Shown: positions 29,233 to 36,844 of the stretch, piece after piece
Numbering within the stretch: the stretch's first letter is position 1
Layout of the letters: each line of letters opens with the position of its first letter
Assembly: GCA_902793295.1 (NCBI GenBank)
Contig: CADBDA010000029.1
Location: 13,494 to 55,843, forward strand
From: an uncultured Bacteroidota bacterium
GTDB taxonomy: Bacteria; Bacteroidota; Bacteroidia; Bacteroidales; P3
Direction: 5' to 3'
DNA length: 42,350 nt
The notes under the pieces: model-generated
Seen by the model: only the letters and a program-made list of their open reading frames with translations
The model's database searches: none
What the model was told of the DNA's origin: nothing
Translations under genes and position numbers: made by a program

Positions 29233-29301
29233 TCAAAAGTTGCGGAATGAAATCATCAAAAGTTGCGGAGTAAAATCGTCAAAAGTTGCGGAATGTTTTC
29301 G
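29233..29301 (+). repeat. Three contiguous 23-bp direct repeats (iteron-like)
   Basis: 29233-29255, 29256-29278 and 29279-29301 all begin TCAAAAGTTGCGGA and vary only near the end of the unit. They lie in the 367-base gap between helicase and lipoprotein genes, which holds no coding sequence. Possible protein-binding array. Confidence 0.85.
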
Positions 29302-29397
29302 TATTTTATTAATTTGCAAAATGTTGCAATTTAAGCCAACAACACGCAGAGTTAACTATTTTTTGTATTCCACATTCGAGTTTTTATGAATGCCTAC

Positions 29398-31293
29398 TCA
29401 GCCAAAAATATTAACCCGCTTTTTCTTTTTACCTCTCAGTTCGGGACACATCTTCAACAAGTGCTTACAGGTCTTGAAATTCGGTCGGCCAAGGGCTTTG
29501 TTCAGCTGCGCCTCGAACAGATACTCTTTCTTGTCGATGGCGATGCCTTCACCGCCTTTCTTCGAAGTTGTCACTATCAACTCGTGCATCGCCATCGCCT
29601 CTTCGAATCGTTCAAGACGGAACAGCGCGCGACCTTTGGCAAACATTGCCTCCAGACAGGGCCTGACATTCAGCACCAAGTCGGCATACCCTACGGCCTC
29701 ATCATATCGACCACTATATAGACATAGCACTGCATTGATGAAGTTGCAAGTCATACTGCAGTCTTTCAGCAAAGCAACACCCTTGGTCGCCCCAACCAGA
29801 CATTCGTCGTTGAACATCACATCGAACATCCGTTTCATCATAAGGGCTGCATTGCGATAATCGCCACGCTCCATTTTCTCGACGGCATCGGCGAGGCACA
29901 CCTTGGCGGCACCGTCATAATCGCGTTTCCTGTAGCAAGCTGTGAACTGCTTGCCAAGTTCCAGTTCGTGATTGATCAGCACCAAGTCGTTGAACGAATT
30001 TGAGAAGGCTTTAACCTCGGCATCTAAGCGTATGTGGTTTGGTCGTAGCGGATGACTTACCGTCAGTCCTTCGAGCGACCTCATACGACTGATGGCCACA
30101 TAGGCCTGTCCGGCGGCAAAGACACCTTTTGACAGGTCGAGGTGCATACGGCTGAATGTCATCCCTTGTGACTTGTGGATAGTGATAGCCCACGCCAATT
30201 TTAGCGGATACTGCGTGAAGGAGCCCACCACGACGGACTCCACTTTGCCACTCTCCTCGTTGTATTTGCTTTCGCGACTCTCCCACACCATCTGCTCCAC
30301 GGCAATCTCTTTGCCATTCTCCAGCACTACCGTAATCTTGTCGTCCCTCAGTTCTTTCACCTTGGCAATGGTTCCGTTCACCACACCTCGAGCGAAGTCA
30401 TTGCGGCAAAATATGACCTGGGCGCCGACTTTCAAATAAAGTTTCATTGGTGCAGGTGTATCAGACGCTTTAAACCTGCCATCTACAATTCCCTCGTAGC
30501 AGAACTCTTCAGTATCCAACTCCTCTAATCTTTGTTTGTTAATATTATCAGCCGTATTGGTGTGGGCTGCCAGAATTACGGAGAAGTCACCCACGCGGTC
30601 GTCCGTGCTCTCGTGTTGGTTAATGATGGACAGGTCCTGCGTGGTGTTCTCGCCCATACGCATACGGTTCAGTATGTCGAGAAAGACCTTGTCCTGCTGT
30701 CGATACACCTTCTGAAACTCGATTTTCGGCAGACTCATCCGTTTAAGCACATGGGCTTTGTAGAAATAAGGCATACCAGCACCATAGATTGCGTGCAACA
30801 GTTCTGCATCGGCACTATCTTCCTTGACCACCGGCGGCAACTGGAACAAGTCGCCTACAAAAAGCACCTGTTTGCCTCCGAAGGGCAGGTGCGTCTTGCA
30901 GAGCGAGCGCAATATGCGGTCCATAATGTCCACCCAGTCGGCACGCACCATCGATGCCTCGTCAACAATGATGGTGTCGGTATGGTTGAGGGTATTGATT
31001 TTGACAAGCGAGGTTTTGATTTCCCTTAAGTCCATATTTGGACCCATTGCCTCGAACGGGAGGCCGAAGAACGAGTGCAACGTCTGCCCGCCAACGTTCA
31101 GCGCAGCAATGCCCGTCGGTGCTAACACCAGGAAGTTCTTGTCTATCTTCTCCTGTATACTTCTGATGAATGTCGTCTTACCAGTCCCAGCCTTACCCGT
31201 GATAAAAAGGCAGGTATTAGTATTCTCAATCATCTCGAATGCCAGCTGCTGTTCGAGGTTGTCCTTGTCAAGTTGGATATCTAAGTTTTCCAT
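29398..31293 (-). CDS. Pif1-like DNA helicase with C-terminal TPR-like region
   Basis: A 631-residue protein. Walker A is GKAGTGKTT (about residue 33) and Walker B is TIIVDEASM. Helicase motifs GDLFQLPPV, VYRQQD and the C-terminal TIHKSQGMTFSRMHLDL with YVAISRM are all of Pif1/RecD type. Residues about 450-610 are helical pairs suggestive of TPR repeats (AVLCLYSGRYDEAVGYADLV, ALFRLERFEEAMAMH). The frame extends up to 31329, but that ATG lies upstream of the -7 box, so ATG 31293 is chosen. It shares a promoter operator with the DUF3825 and WYL genes upstream. Accessory or housekeeping role uncertain. Confidence 0.9.
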   Translation of the reverse strand: MENLDIQLDKDNLEQQLAFEMIENTNTCLFITGKAGTGKTTFIRSIQEKIDKNFLVLAPTGIAALNVGGQTLHSFFGLPFEAMGPNMDLREIKTSLVKINTLNHTDTIIVDEASMVRADWVDIMDRILRSLCKTHLPFGGKQVLFVGDLFQLPPVVKEDSADAELLHAIYGAGMPYFYKAHVLKRMSLPKIEFQKVYRQQDKVFLDILNRMRMGENTTQDLSIINQHESTDDRVGDFSVILAAHTNTADNINKQRLEELDTEEFCYEGIVDGRFKASDTPAPMKLYLKVGAQVIFCRNDFARGVVNGTIAKVKELRDDKITVVLENGKEIAVEQMVWESRESKYNEESGKVESVVVGSFTQYPLKLAWAITIHKSQGMTFSRMHLDLSKGVFAAGQAYVAISRMRSLEGLTVSHPLRPNHIRLDAEVKAFSNSFNDLVLINHELELGKQFTACYRKRDYDGAAKVCLADAVEKMERGDYRNAALMMKRMFDVMFNDECLVGATKGVALLKDCSMTCNFINAVLCLYSGRYDEAVGYADLVLNVRPCLEAMFAKGRALFRLERFEEAMAMHELIVTTSKKGGEGIAIDKKEYLFEAQLNKALGRPNFKTCKHLLKMCPELRGKKKKRVNIFG

Positions 31294-31318
31294 ATCGGTT
31301 GTCTTTTGGTTTCGGATG

Positions 31319-31352
31319 CAAAAGTACAACCGGCTCGCGCAGTCTATTTGCG
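31319..31352 (-). promoter_or_regulatory. Helicase promoter with shared 17-bp operator
   Basis: -7 box TACTTTTG (minus strand, 31319-31326). The imperfect palindrome CGCGCAGTCTATTTGCG (31336-31352, plus-strand reading) starts exactly 9 bases upstream of it. The same layout occurs at 33118 and 36171. Confidence 0.75.
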
Positions 31353-31361
31353 TAAAAAAGA

Positions 31362-31386
31362 AGGAGACCCGTGGAAATGGCCTCCT
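31362..31386 (-). terminator. Possible terminator of the DUF3825 gene
   Basis: On the minus strand AGGAG pairs with CTCCT around a 15-base loop with some inner pairing, followed by TCTTTTTT. Short stem, so moderate support. Confidence 0.45.
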
Positions 31387-31404
31387 CCCTTTTGCTGAAC
31401 ATAA

Positions 31405-33033
31405 CTATCTAACACTCTGTGTGCTGTTGTCTGGGATTATATCTGTTAACAACCAATCATTATCTGGCTTTGTGATTAGTCGAGCGTTACAATATGCCAT
31501 CTCAAGTGTAAGAATAGTTTTGCCTTCATAATTGTTAATACCTTTTTCTGGATTAAAATTATGTTTACACACTAGGGCTACATTTGTTTTCCCTTTACTT
31601 TCTAATGCAAGAGGCAATAAAATAGATACTTTACGATCTTCTATATAATATGTAGGAATAGCTGTTTTATAGTTCCATTCGACACGTTTAATGGCACGAT
31701 GGATTGCCTGTTTAAATCGCATATCCATAGAATCAAACCAGTCGATATCTTGTTTTATTGCATCAATAAGTCTCGTCTTATACTCTTTCTTTTCTTCAAA
31801 TGACAGACTGTCAATGTCTTCAATAAATTCAAATCCAGTTGTGGCATCTTTTTTTATAAACTCTAATGGTAATCTTTCGATATTGTCAAAAAAGATATGA
31901 TCACGATTATATGTGGGAACACCACCATCTTTGCTATCCAAGTCATAAAACAATTCATAAGAATCTTTATAGTATTCTGCACGACGAGGCTTTTCACTGA
32001 ATTCGGCTAACACACTTTGCTGATAACTATTCGCTATATCAAATGCTCTAAAAATCCACGGCTGGCGTATTTGAGGTTTTCTTCCGTCGTTTCGAGTGAA
32101 AAATGCATAGATTGGTTCATATAAATAGTTTACCAAACCTGTATTCCAAACAGAGTATTTATCGTTCTCTAATATTTTCTTTTTCGGTACTCGGCCTTCT
32201 ATTTTTGCCTTTTTGCATTCTTCTTCATCCTCATGACATAATCTCTCAAATGTATAAGAGATGTATTTCTTTAAAATAGGTTTTGTTATTTTGTCTTTCT
32301 CAAAATAATACCAACGTTCTCCAAGAGCCTTATCATTCGCCAAAAGATTTATTTCATAATCCCATCTATACCCAACTGTATCTTTGAGCTTTGGGAAATA
32401 TGCATATTTGTCAAGAGCGTCCATTAGCCACGAACCTTGTCTTGGCGACGTGACACATGCTTTGGGAATAATTCCGGGCTTGTAGTTGCTGTCGTCGTTT
32501 CGTTGCTCCTCGATAATTTGCGACAACCCATCTGATGATCTCTCTTTTAAATCACGAACTAATACTGGTGCTTCGTGTTTCGATGTGTCACCTTGTCTAA
32601 ATTCAAAACGTTTTCCAAATATACATTGAACAGCCTGTCGAACTCCCATAAATCCCATTTCTGTACATCGTTCTTTAACGCCATTCAAACCAAATGATGC
32701 AAAATTAGTCCACCCCTCATTGTCGCTACTAGATGTTTTATAAATAGACTCAAAGGTTTTCCTAAGATCCTTTATTTTCGTCAATTTATTGGGGGCTATT
32801 CGTATTGCACGAAACACTTCTTCGGTTTCCTTTATTTGATAATTCTCCTCAATCGCAGTGTCAGGGTAAAGATTTAATAATTCATTATCAATATCAATAG
32901 TTTCTTCCCCCTGATTTCTTACCAAATCATTAAAGATGGTTCTAAATTCGTCATATCGTAACCAGAATCCAGGTAATGTTGGAGTTTGTGCATAGGCACC
33001 TTCGATAAGTAATCTTAATTTTGAATCTTCCAT
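31405..33033 (-). CDS. DUF3825-like protein
   Basis: A 542-residue protein with no signal peptide or membrane segment. The C-terminal half has the DUF3825 landmarks: VWNTGLVNYLYEPIYAFF, then PWIFRAF, and near the end ILLPLALESKGKTNVAL and TILTLEMAYCNARLITKPD. DUF3825 is found with RNA-binding LOTUS-type domains in other proteins; its activity is unknown. The N-terminal 200 residues are unassigned. The gene is strongly AT-rich compared with the helicase and WYL genes, suggesting a different origin. It shares the 17-bp operator with its neighbours, which argues for a common system. Confidence 0.72.
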   Translation of the reverse strand: MEDSKLRLLIEGAYAQTPTLPGFWLRYDEFRTIFNDLVRNQGEETIDIDNELLNLYPDTAIEENYQIKETEEVFRAIRIAPNKLTKIKDLRKTFESIYKTSSSDNEGWTNFASFGLNGVKERCTEMGFMGVRQAVQCIFGKRFEFRQGDTSKHEAPVLVRDLKERSSDGLSQIIEEQRNDDSNYKPGIIPKACVTSPRQGSWLMDALDKYAYFPKLKDTVGYRWDYEINLLANDKALGERWYYFEKDKITKPILKKYISYTFERLCHEDEEECKKAKIEGRVPKKKILENDKYSVWNTGLVNYLYEPIYAFFTRNDGRKPQIRQPWIFRAFDIANSYQQSVLAEFSEKPRRAEYYKDSYELFYDLDSKDGGVPTYNRDHIFFDNIERLPLEFIKKDATTGFEFIEDIDSLSFEEKKEYKTRLIDAIKQDIDWFDSMDMRFKQAIHRAIKRVEWNYKTAIPTYYIEDRKVSILLPLALESKGKTNVALVCKHNFNPEKGINNYEGKTILTLEMAYCNARLITKPDNDWLLTDIIPDNSTQSVR

Positions 33034-33117
33034 TTTTATAATTTTTTTAAGGTTTGTTTTTCGACCACAAAATACAATTTATTTTCTATTTATGCAACTT
33101 CTTCTCGTTTTGGTTTA

Positions 33118-33151
33118 CAAAAGTACAGCCGTCGCGTGCAGCCTATTTGCG
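33118..33151 (-). promoter_or_regulatory. DUF3825 gene promoter with shared 17-bp operator
   Basis: -7 box TACTTTTG (minus, 33118-33125). CGTGCAGCCTATTTGCG (33135-33151) starts 9 bases upstream of it. It differs at three positions from the helicase copy. It lies just below the ATPase stop codon at 33163. Confidence 0.75.
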
Positions 33152-33162
33152 CTGTGTTGTTT

Positions 33163-34893
33163 TTATTTGTCAGGACTGGTGGCTGTAATATAGGTTTGAC
33201 CACGAGAATGCTCGGGTTTTGTGCGTAAAAGTATACCTTCTGCAATCATATCGGGAATAATGAAGTTTCTTAAATAGTTTGGTGTCTTATTCAACAATGC
33301 TGAAAGTTCGTCTACAGAATGTTCAACAACACAAGCCTCAACAATACACTCACGTATTAGCTCCTTGGACATTCTAGGCTTTACTTTAGCCCTCACTTGG
33401 TCATCAACAGTTCGTTTGTTTTCGGACAAATGGTCAGATGCAATATTAAGATTGCCTGTTGCAATATAAATTGCATCACAAAGAACATCAGTTGCAATAT
33501 TAGTTGTATCGTCAGGAGCAGCAGTTGCAATATTATGGTCTGTAGTTGCAATATTAGATGCGTCTTTTGGGACTACAGTTGCAATATTATGGGCATTATT
33601 TGCAATATATGTTGCATCCTCCAAATCATGGCACCACTCGCAAACGGTTTGAACCTTGATTCGATGGCCAGACTCTTGTATTTCGTCATTCGTACGATTG
33701 GTTAGCAAGAGGAGATCGGTGCATCCTGTCTGCTTGGCTGCAAGCAGCAATCCTTTGATTTCGCGCTTTCGGGTCTTTTCTGATGATATGTCGTACGACA
33801 CCTGGATGGCCTGAACTACACGGTTGCCCTTGCAGACGATAAAGTCGCATTCGCCCGAACGGTCGTTGAGATAATAAACGTCAAGTCCTTTCATCTTGCA
33901 ACTGCGGATCAAATGTATCGCCACAACAGTCTCTAATCGATAGCCAAGGTTGTCGCCAGCAAAAGCGTTGTCCCGCTTGTCCATCATCGCCACATCGACT
34001 GCATACACTTTCTCTTGCACCACGCGCAGGCGACTCTTTGGCGAATATTTCTGGATGCCTATCAGCAAATAGGCCTCTTCAAGGTGTTTTACGTAGTTCT
34101 TGACGGTGTTATCGGATTTGATTCCAAACGTTTTTGCAAGGTCTTTGATGACAATCGGGCAGGGCACCACGTTGAGAAGATGCTGCGCCAACTGTTCGAA
34201 AGAGGCCTTGTAGGCTATCTTGTAACGCTGCTCTATGTCGCGTTTCAAGATATTATCCACCAGTGCCCCAACGTAGCTTTTGTTGTCCTCGATAGTGAGC
34301 AGCTCGGGAAAACCGCCTTGTCGCATATAATCGTCGAAGGCTTTCTGTCGGAAAGCTTCTGCCTTGGTTGTGCGCGATTTGACATCGACATTTTTCATCG
34401 TGCAGTACTCGCTGAACGAGAAAGGATACAGCGATATTTCCTTGCTGCGGCCAGAAAGATGTGTGGCCAATTCCCCGCTGAGCAGTTTTGCGTTGGAGCC
34501 GGTGATTACGACATGCATCTTCCTGCGCAGCAAACGGTTGACAAACAGATGCCACCCCTCCACATTCTGAACCTCGTCAAGGAAGAGGCAGGTTATATCT
34601 CCATATATTTTATATAGCACCTCCAGCACATCATTCAATTGGCTAGCATCGATATCAACCAAACGCTCGTCGTCGAAATCGACATAGGCGTACGTGCAGC
34701 CACTCGATTGTATGGCTTGGTAGCAAAGCGTCGATTTGCCGCTTCGCCTCACTCCGATCACCACCTGTGCTTGACTGCTATTCATATCAATCTGCGACTC
34801 TTCGTGCCGGTGACACAATGTCTCCTGCGCGCGCGACGCAAGTTCCTCCTGCTGGTCGGAGAGTATGGTTTCCAGTGTCCGTTTGTCAATCAT
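33163..34893 (-). CDS. AAA ATPase with DUF4143 domain, internal NIAT repeats and C-terminal winged helix (fourth of four)
   Basis: A 576-residue protein. Walker A is GVRRSGKST (about residue 47), Walker B is CLFLDEVQ, with sensor VITGSNAKLLS and YMRQGGFPELL. The DUF4143 part ends in a nuclease-like pair GECDFIVCKG then VVQAIQVSYD. Residues about 429-485 carry seven NIAT-like repeats spaced 7 or 11 residues. The last 75 residues resemble the winged-helix tail seen in AlbA/Schlafen-type ATP-binding proteins (LSALLNKTPNYLRNFIIPDMIAEGIL). It is longer than the other three ATPases because of the repeats and the tail. The promoter is preceded by four phased operator-like repeats. Confidence 0.87.
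   Translation of the reverse strand: MIDKRTLETILSDQQEELASRAQETLCHRHEESQIDMNSSQAQVVIGVRRSGKSTLCYQAIQSSGCTYAYVDFDDERLVDIDASQLNDVLEVLYKIYGDITCLFLDEVQNVEGWHLFVNRLLRRKMHVVITGSNAKLLSGELATHLSGRSKEISLYPFSFSEYCTMKNVDVKSRTTKAEAFRQKAFDDYMRQGGFPELLTIEDNKSYVGALVDNILKRDIEQRYKIAYKASFEQLAQHLLNVVPCPIVIKDLAKTFGIKSDNTVKNYVKHLEEAYLLIGIQKYSPKSRLRVVQEKVYAVDVAMMDKRDNAFAGDNLGYRLETVVAIHLIRSCKMKGLDVYYLNDRSGECDFIVCKGNRVVQAIQVSYDISSEKTRKREIKGLLLAAKQTGCTDLLLLTNRTNDEIQESGHRIKVQTVCEWCHDLEDATYIANNAHNIATVVPKDASNIATTDHNIATAAPDDTTNIATDVLCDAIYIATGNLNIASDHLSENKRTVDDQVRAKVKPRMSKELIRECIVEACVVEHSVDELSALLNKTPNYLRNFIIPDMIAEGILLRTKPEHSRGQTYITATSPDK
33439..33609 (+). repeat. Seven TGCAATAT repeats inside the fourth ATPase gene
   Basis: TGCAATATT or TGCAATATA starts at 33439, 33460, 33493, 33526, 33547, 33580 and 33601, with spacings 21, 33, 33, 21, 33 and 21. 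All are multiples of three and close to whole helical turns. On the coding strand they encode NIAT, NIAS, YIAT and YIAN. The core matches the repeats upstream of the same gene. Confidence 0.92.
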
Positions 34894-34913
34894 ATTCTGT
34901 CAGATTTTCGCTG

Positions 34914-34921
34914 CAAAAATA
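34914..34921 (-). promoter_or_regulatory. -7 box of the fourth ATPase gene
   Basis: TATTTTTG on the minus strand, 20 bases before the ATG at 34893. It has no 17-bp palindrome; the first 16-bp repeat lies 17 bases upstream instead. Confidence 0.6.
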
Positions 34922-34938
34922 CACAATTTTTTTCACAA

Positions 34939-35052
34939 ACTGCAATATTTTACAAAAAATCTCATTTCTGACTGCAATATTTTACAAGTTTTGGTATGTC
35001 CAGACTGCAATATTTTACAAATATTGACCCCTTTAGACTGCACTATTTTACA
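34939..35052 (+). repeat. Four 16-bp operator-like repeats (ACTGCAATATTTTACA)
   Basis: Copies at 34939-34954, 34971-34986, 35004-35019 and 35037-35052. The fourth has one change and overlaps the WYL stop codon. Start-to-start distances are 32, 33 and 33 bases, about three helical turns, so all face one side of the helix. They fill the 149-base gap upstream of the ATPase promoter. Confidence 0.9.
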
Positions 35053-36119
35053 TCACCATCAAGCTCGCGGTAGGCCTGTAGATGCCCGGCTACGCGCTCA
35101 AAAACCTTCTGGCGGATGTCGTCGGGCGTGAGAACAAGGAGGTCGGCACCATAGGAGGTGAGCTCTCGAATCAATTCGTAGTTTTCGATACATTTGATTG
35201 AGAAGAAGGCCCCACCTTCCAATGTCGGATAATGCCGACGTAGTTCGGCTTCCTTTTCATTGCGATAGTGTGTCTGCGACTCGTGCAGGGGCTTGGTCAA
35301 AACATAGTCTTTCGAGTGGTCGCTGACCCAGAAGTAGATGGTCTGCACCTTACGGTTGTCGTACAAACTCACTCCGATTATGTCCTCAAACCGTTCGTTG
35401 AGGTCGCCTTTGTAGGGAATGTATTTTCGGTTGGGCAACGCCTCGACATGGTCGATGCGGTCCAAGGGTAGCGTGAGTATATTGCCGAGGTCATCGCTGG
35501 CAGCAATCAGATACCAGCGACGGTTATATTCCTTCAGCAGATAGGGATGAACGGTAACGTCTTTTCGACTCTCAGGTGCCGAAAAAGTGTGGTGGTAAAC
35601 CTTCAAAACTTGACGCAGCGAGATGGCCGTAAAAATCTCGCCCAGCAGCGAACTGTCGCCCAAAGGGTTCTTGGTGAAGGAAATAATCTGACGCGACGGC
35701 TTGATGTCGAGTCCGGCTCGCAACGCCTCCAAGCGTTCAAGGTGCGGCAAGCCATCAAACTGGCCGAGCAGCTTCATGGCTTCGCCCAAAATTTGCTTCT
35801 CGTCCTCGCTCATCTTCTGCTGATAGATGGAGTAGGAGCGGTCTCGGTAGCGGTAGCAAGTCTTTCGTACGGTCTTGCTGGAATTGGTCTGGCTGACATC
35901 GTTAAAGGGGTATTTTTCGATGTCGGCCATAAAAGGCTCTCTTTGTAGGTAATTGAGGTCGCCCTGTATGGTCCGGATTTTTACAGCGGGTTGCCCCAAC
36001 TCTTCCAGCTTTTCGTTCACCAGCCGACATAGGTCTTCGGAAGTGTAATGACCATATCTCCTGGCCAACAGCTGGTCAAGTATCTTGTATCGGGTTTCGG
36101 CGTTTTTGTTTGCAGGCAT
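35043..36119 (-). CDS. WYL-domain transcriptional regulator
   Basis: A 358-residue protein. The N-terminal winged helix spans about residues 1-90 (RYKILDQLLARRYGHYTSEDLCRLVNEKL, then IRTIQGDLNYL). The WYL domain is centred on HPYLLKEYNRRWYLIAAS (about 190-210), and a C-terminal WCX-type region ends the protein. WYL regulators such as BrxR and CapW bind inverted repeats and repress phage-defence genes until a ligand or phage signal arrives. Its own promoter carries the same 17-bp palindrome as the helicase and DUF3825 genes, so autoregulation and control of those genes is the simplest reading. Promoter control is inference. Confidence 0.93.
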   Translation of the reverse strand: MPANKNAETRYKILDQLLARRYGHYTSEDLCRLVNEKLEELGQPAVKIRTIQGDLNYLQREPFMADIEKYPFNDVSQTNSSKTVRKTCYRYRDRSYSIYQQKMSEDEKQILGEAMKLLGQFDGLPHLERLEALRAGLDIKPSRQIISFTKNPLGDSSLLGEIFTAISLRQVLKVYHHTFSAPESRKDVTVHPYLLKEYNRRWYLIAASDDLGNILTLPLDRIDHVEALPNRKYIPYKGDLNERFEDIIGVSLYDNRKVQTIYFWVSDHSKDYVLTKPLHESQTHYRNEKEAELRRHYPTLEGGAFFSIKCIENYELIRELTSYGADLLVLTPDDIRQKVFERVAGHLQAYRELDGDVK

Positions 36120-36170
36120 AGTCTTGTGTTTTAGGTATTTGTATAAATCGACAAAAATATTTTATGCTTG

Positions 36171-36204
36171 CAAAGATACAAAAAACCCGCGCAATGTATT
36201 TGCG
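36171..36204 (-). promoter_or_regulatory. WYL gene promoter with shared 17-bp operator
   Basis: -7 box TATCTTTG (minus, 36171-36178). CGCGCAATGTATTTGCG (36188-36204) starts 9 bases upstream of it, matching the helicase and DUF3825 promoters in sequence and spacing. Confidence 0.78.
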
Positions 36205-36210
36205 TCCCCC

Positions 36211-36840
36211 TCAACAAAACTGCGCAATCTCCTCCAGCGGCCGATGGGTGGGCTGCTTGGGTTCCGAGGCTCTGTAGCCGAGAGAAATAACAGCCATCAC
36301 CTCTTCGCCCTCGGGAATATTGAAAAGTTTGCGCAGCTCGTCGCTGTCGCGCATACCCATAATGAGGGTGTCGTAGCCCTTGGCGCGGGCGGCAAGGATG
36401 AAGTAGGCGTTGCTCAGGCCGTTGTCGTAGGCGCCCCAGCCGTCGCCGATCTCGTTGGTCTGCTGGCCCTGGAAGAAGCCCGACTTGCCTTTCTCGTAGG
36501 TGCACACGATCAGCACCGGCGCGCCAGCGATGTTCTCCTTGTTGCGCTCGCCGACCAGATTGCTGACGGCCTCCACCTTCTCGGAGCTCATCGCGACATA
36601 GTATTTCGACGGCTGCTGGTTGGCCCATGAGGGGGCTTCCTGGGTGGCGACGAGCAGTTCGCGCACCTCGGCTTCGCTGATGGTTTTCGTTGCGTCGTAG
36701 CTCCTCACGCTGCGGCGCGTGGCCAACACCTCGTCAAAACTGACTGCTTCGCTGGTTTGAACAGTGTTCTCTTGGTTGTTTGTGCAGCCCGACAGCATCA
36801 TGAGCGTCATTGCGGCTGCGAAAATAAGATTTGCTTTCAT
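36211..36840 (-). CDS. Nitroreductase-family lipoprotein
   Basis: A 209-residue protein. From ATG 36840 it begins MKANLIFAAAMTLMMLSGC, a lipoprotein signal with Cys at 19. The rest is a nitroreductase fold: RRSVRSYDATKTISEAEVRELLVA, then APSWANQQPSKYYV, then WGAYDNGLSNAYFILAARAKGYDTLIMGM. Family members use FMN to reduce nitro, quinone or related groups, normally in the cytoplasm; an exported form is less usual. The frame extends upstream to 36921 but only over the transporter gene, so 36840 is the start. It begins 4 bases after the transporter stop, implying one transcript. Confidence 0.9.
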   Translation of the reverse strand: MKANLIFAAAMTLMMLSGCTNNQENTVQTSEAVSFDEVLATRRSVRSYDATKTISEAEVRELLVATQEAPSWANQQPSKYYVAMSSEKVEAVSNLVGERNKENIAGAPVLIVCTYEKGKSGFFQGQQTNEIGDGWGAYDNGLSNAYFILAARAKGYDTLIMGMRDSDELRKLFNIPEGEEVMAVISLGYRASEPKQPTHRPLEEIAQFC

Positions 36841-36844
36841 TGTA

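Noticed and set aside
33439..33609. CRISPR-like array
   Set aside because: The repeats are only 8-9 bases, lie in frame inside an intact gene, and no cas genes are near.
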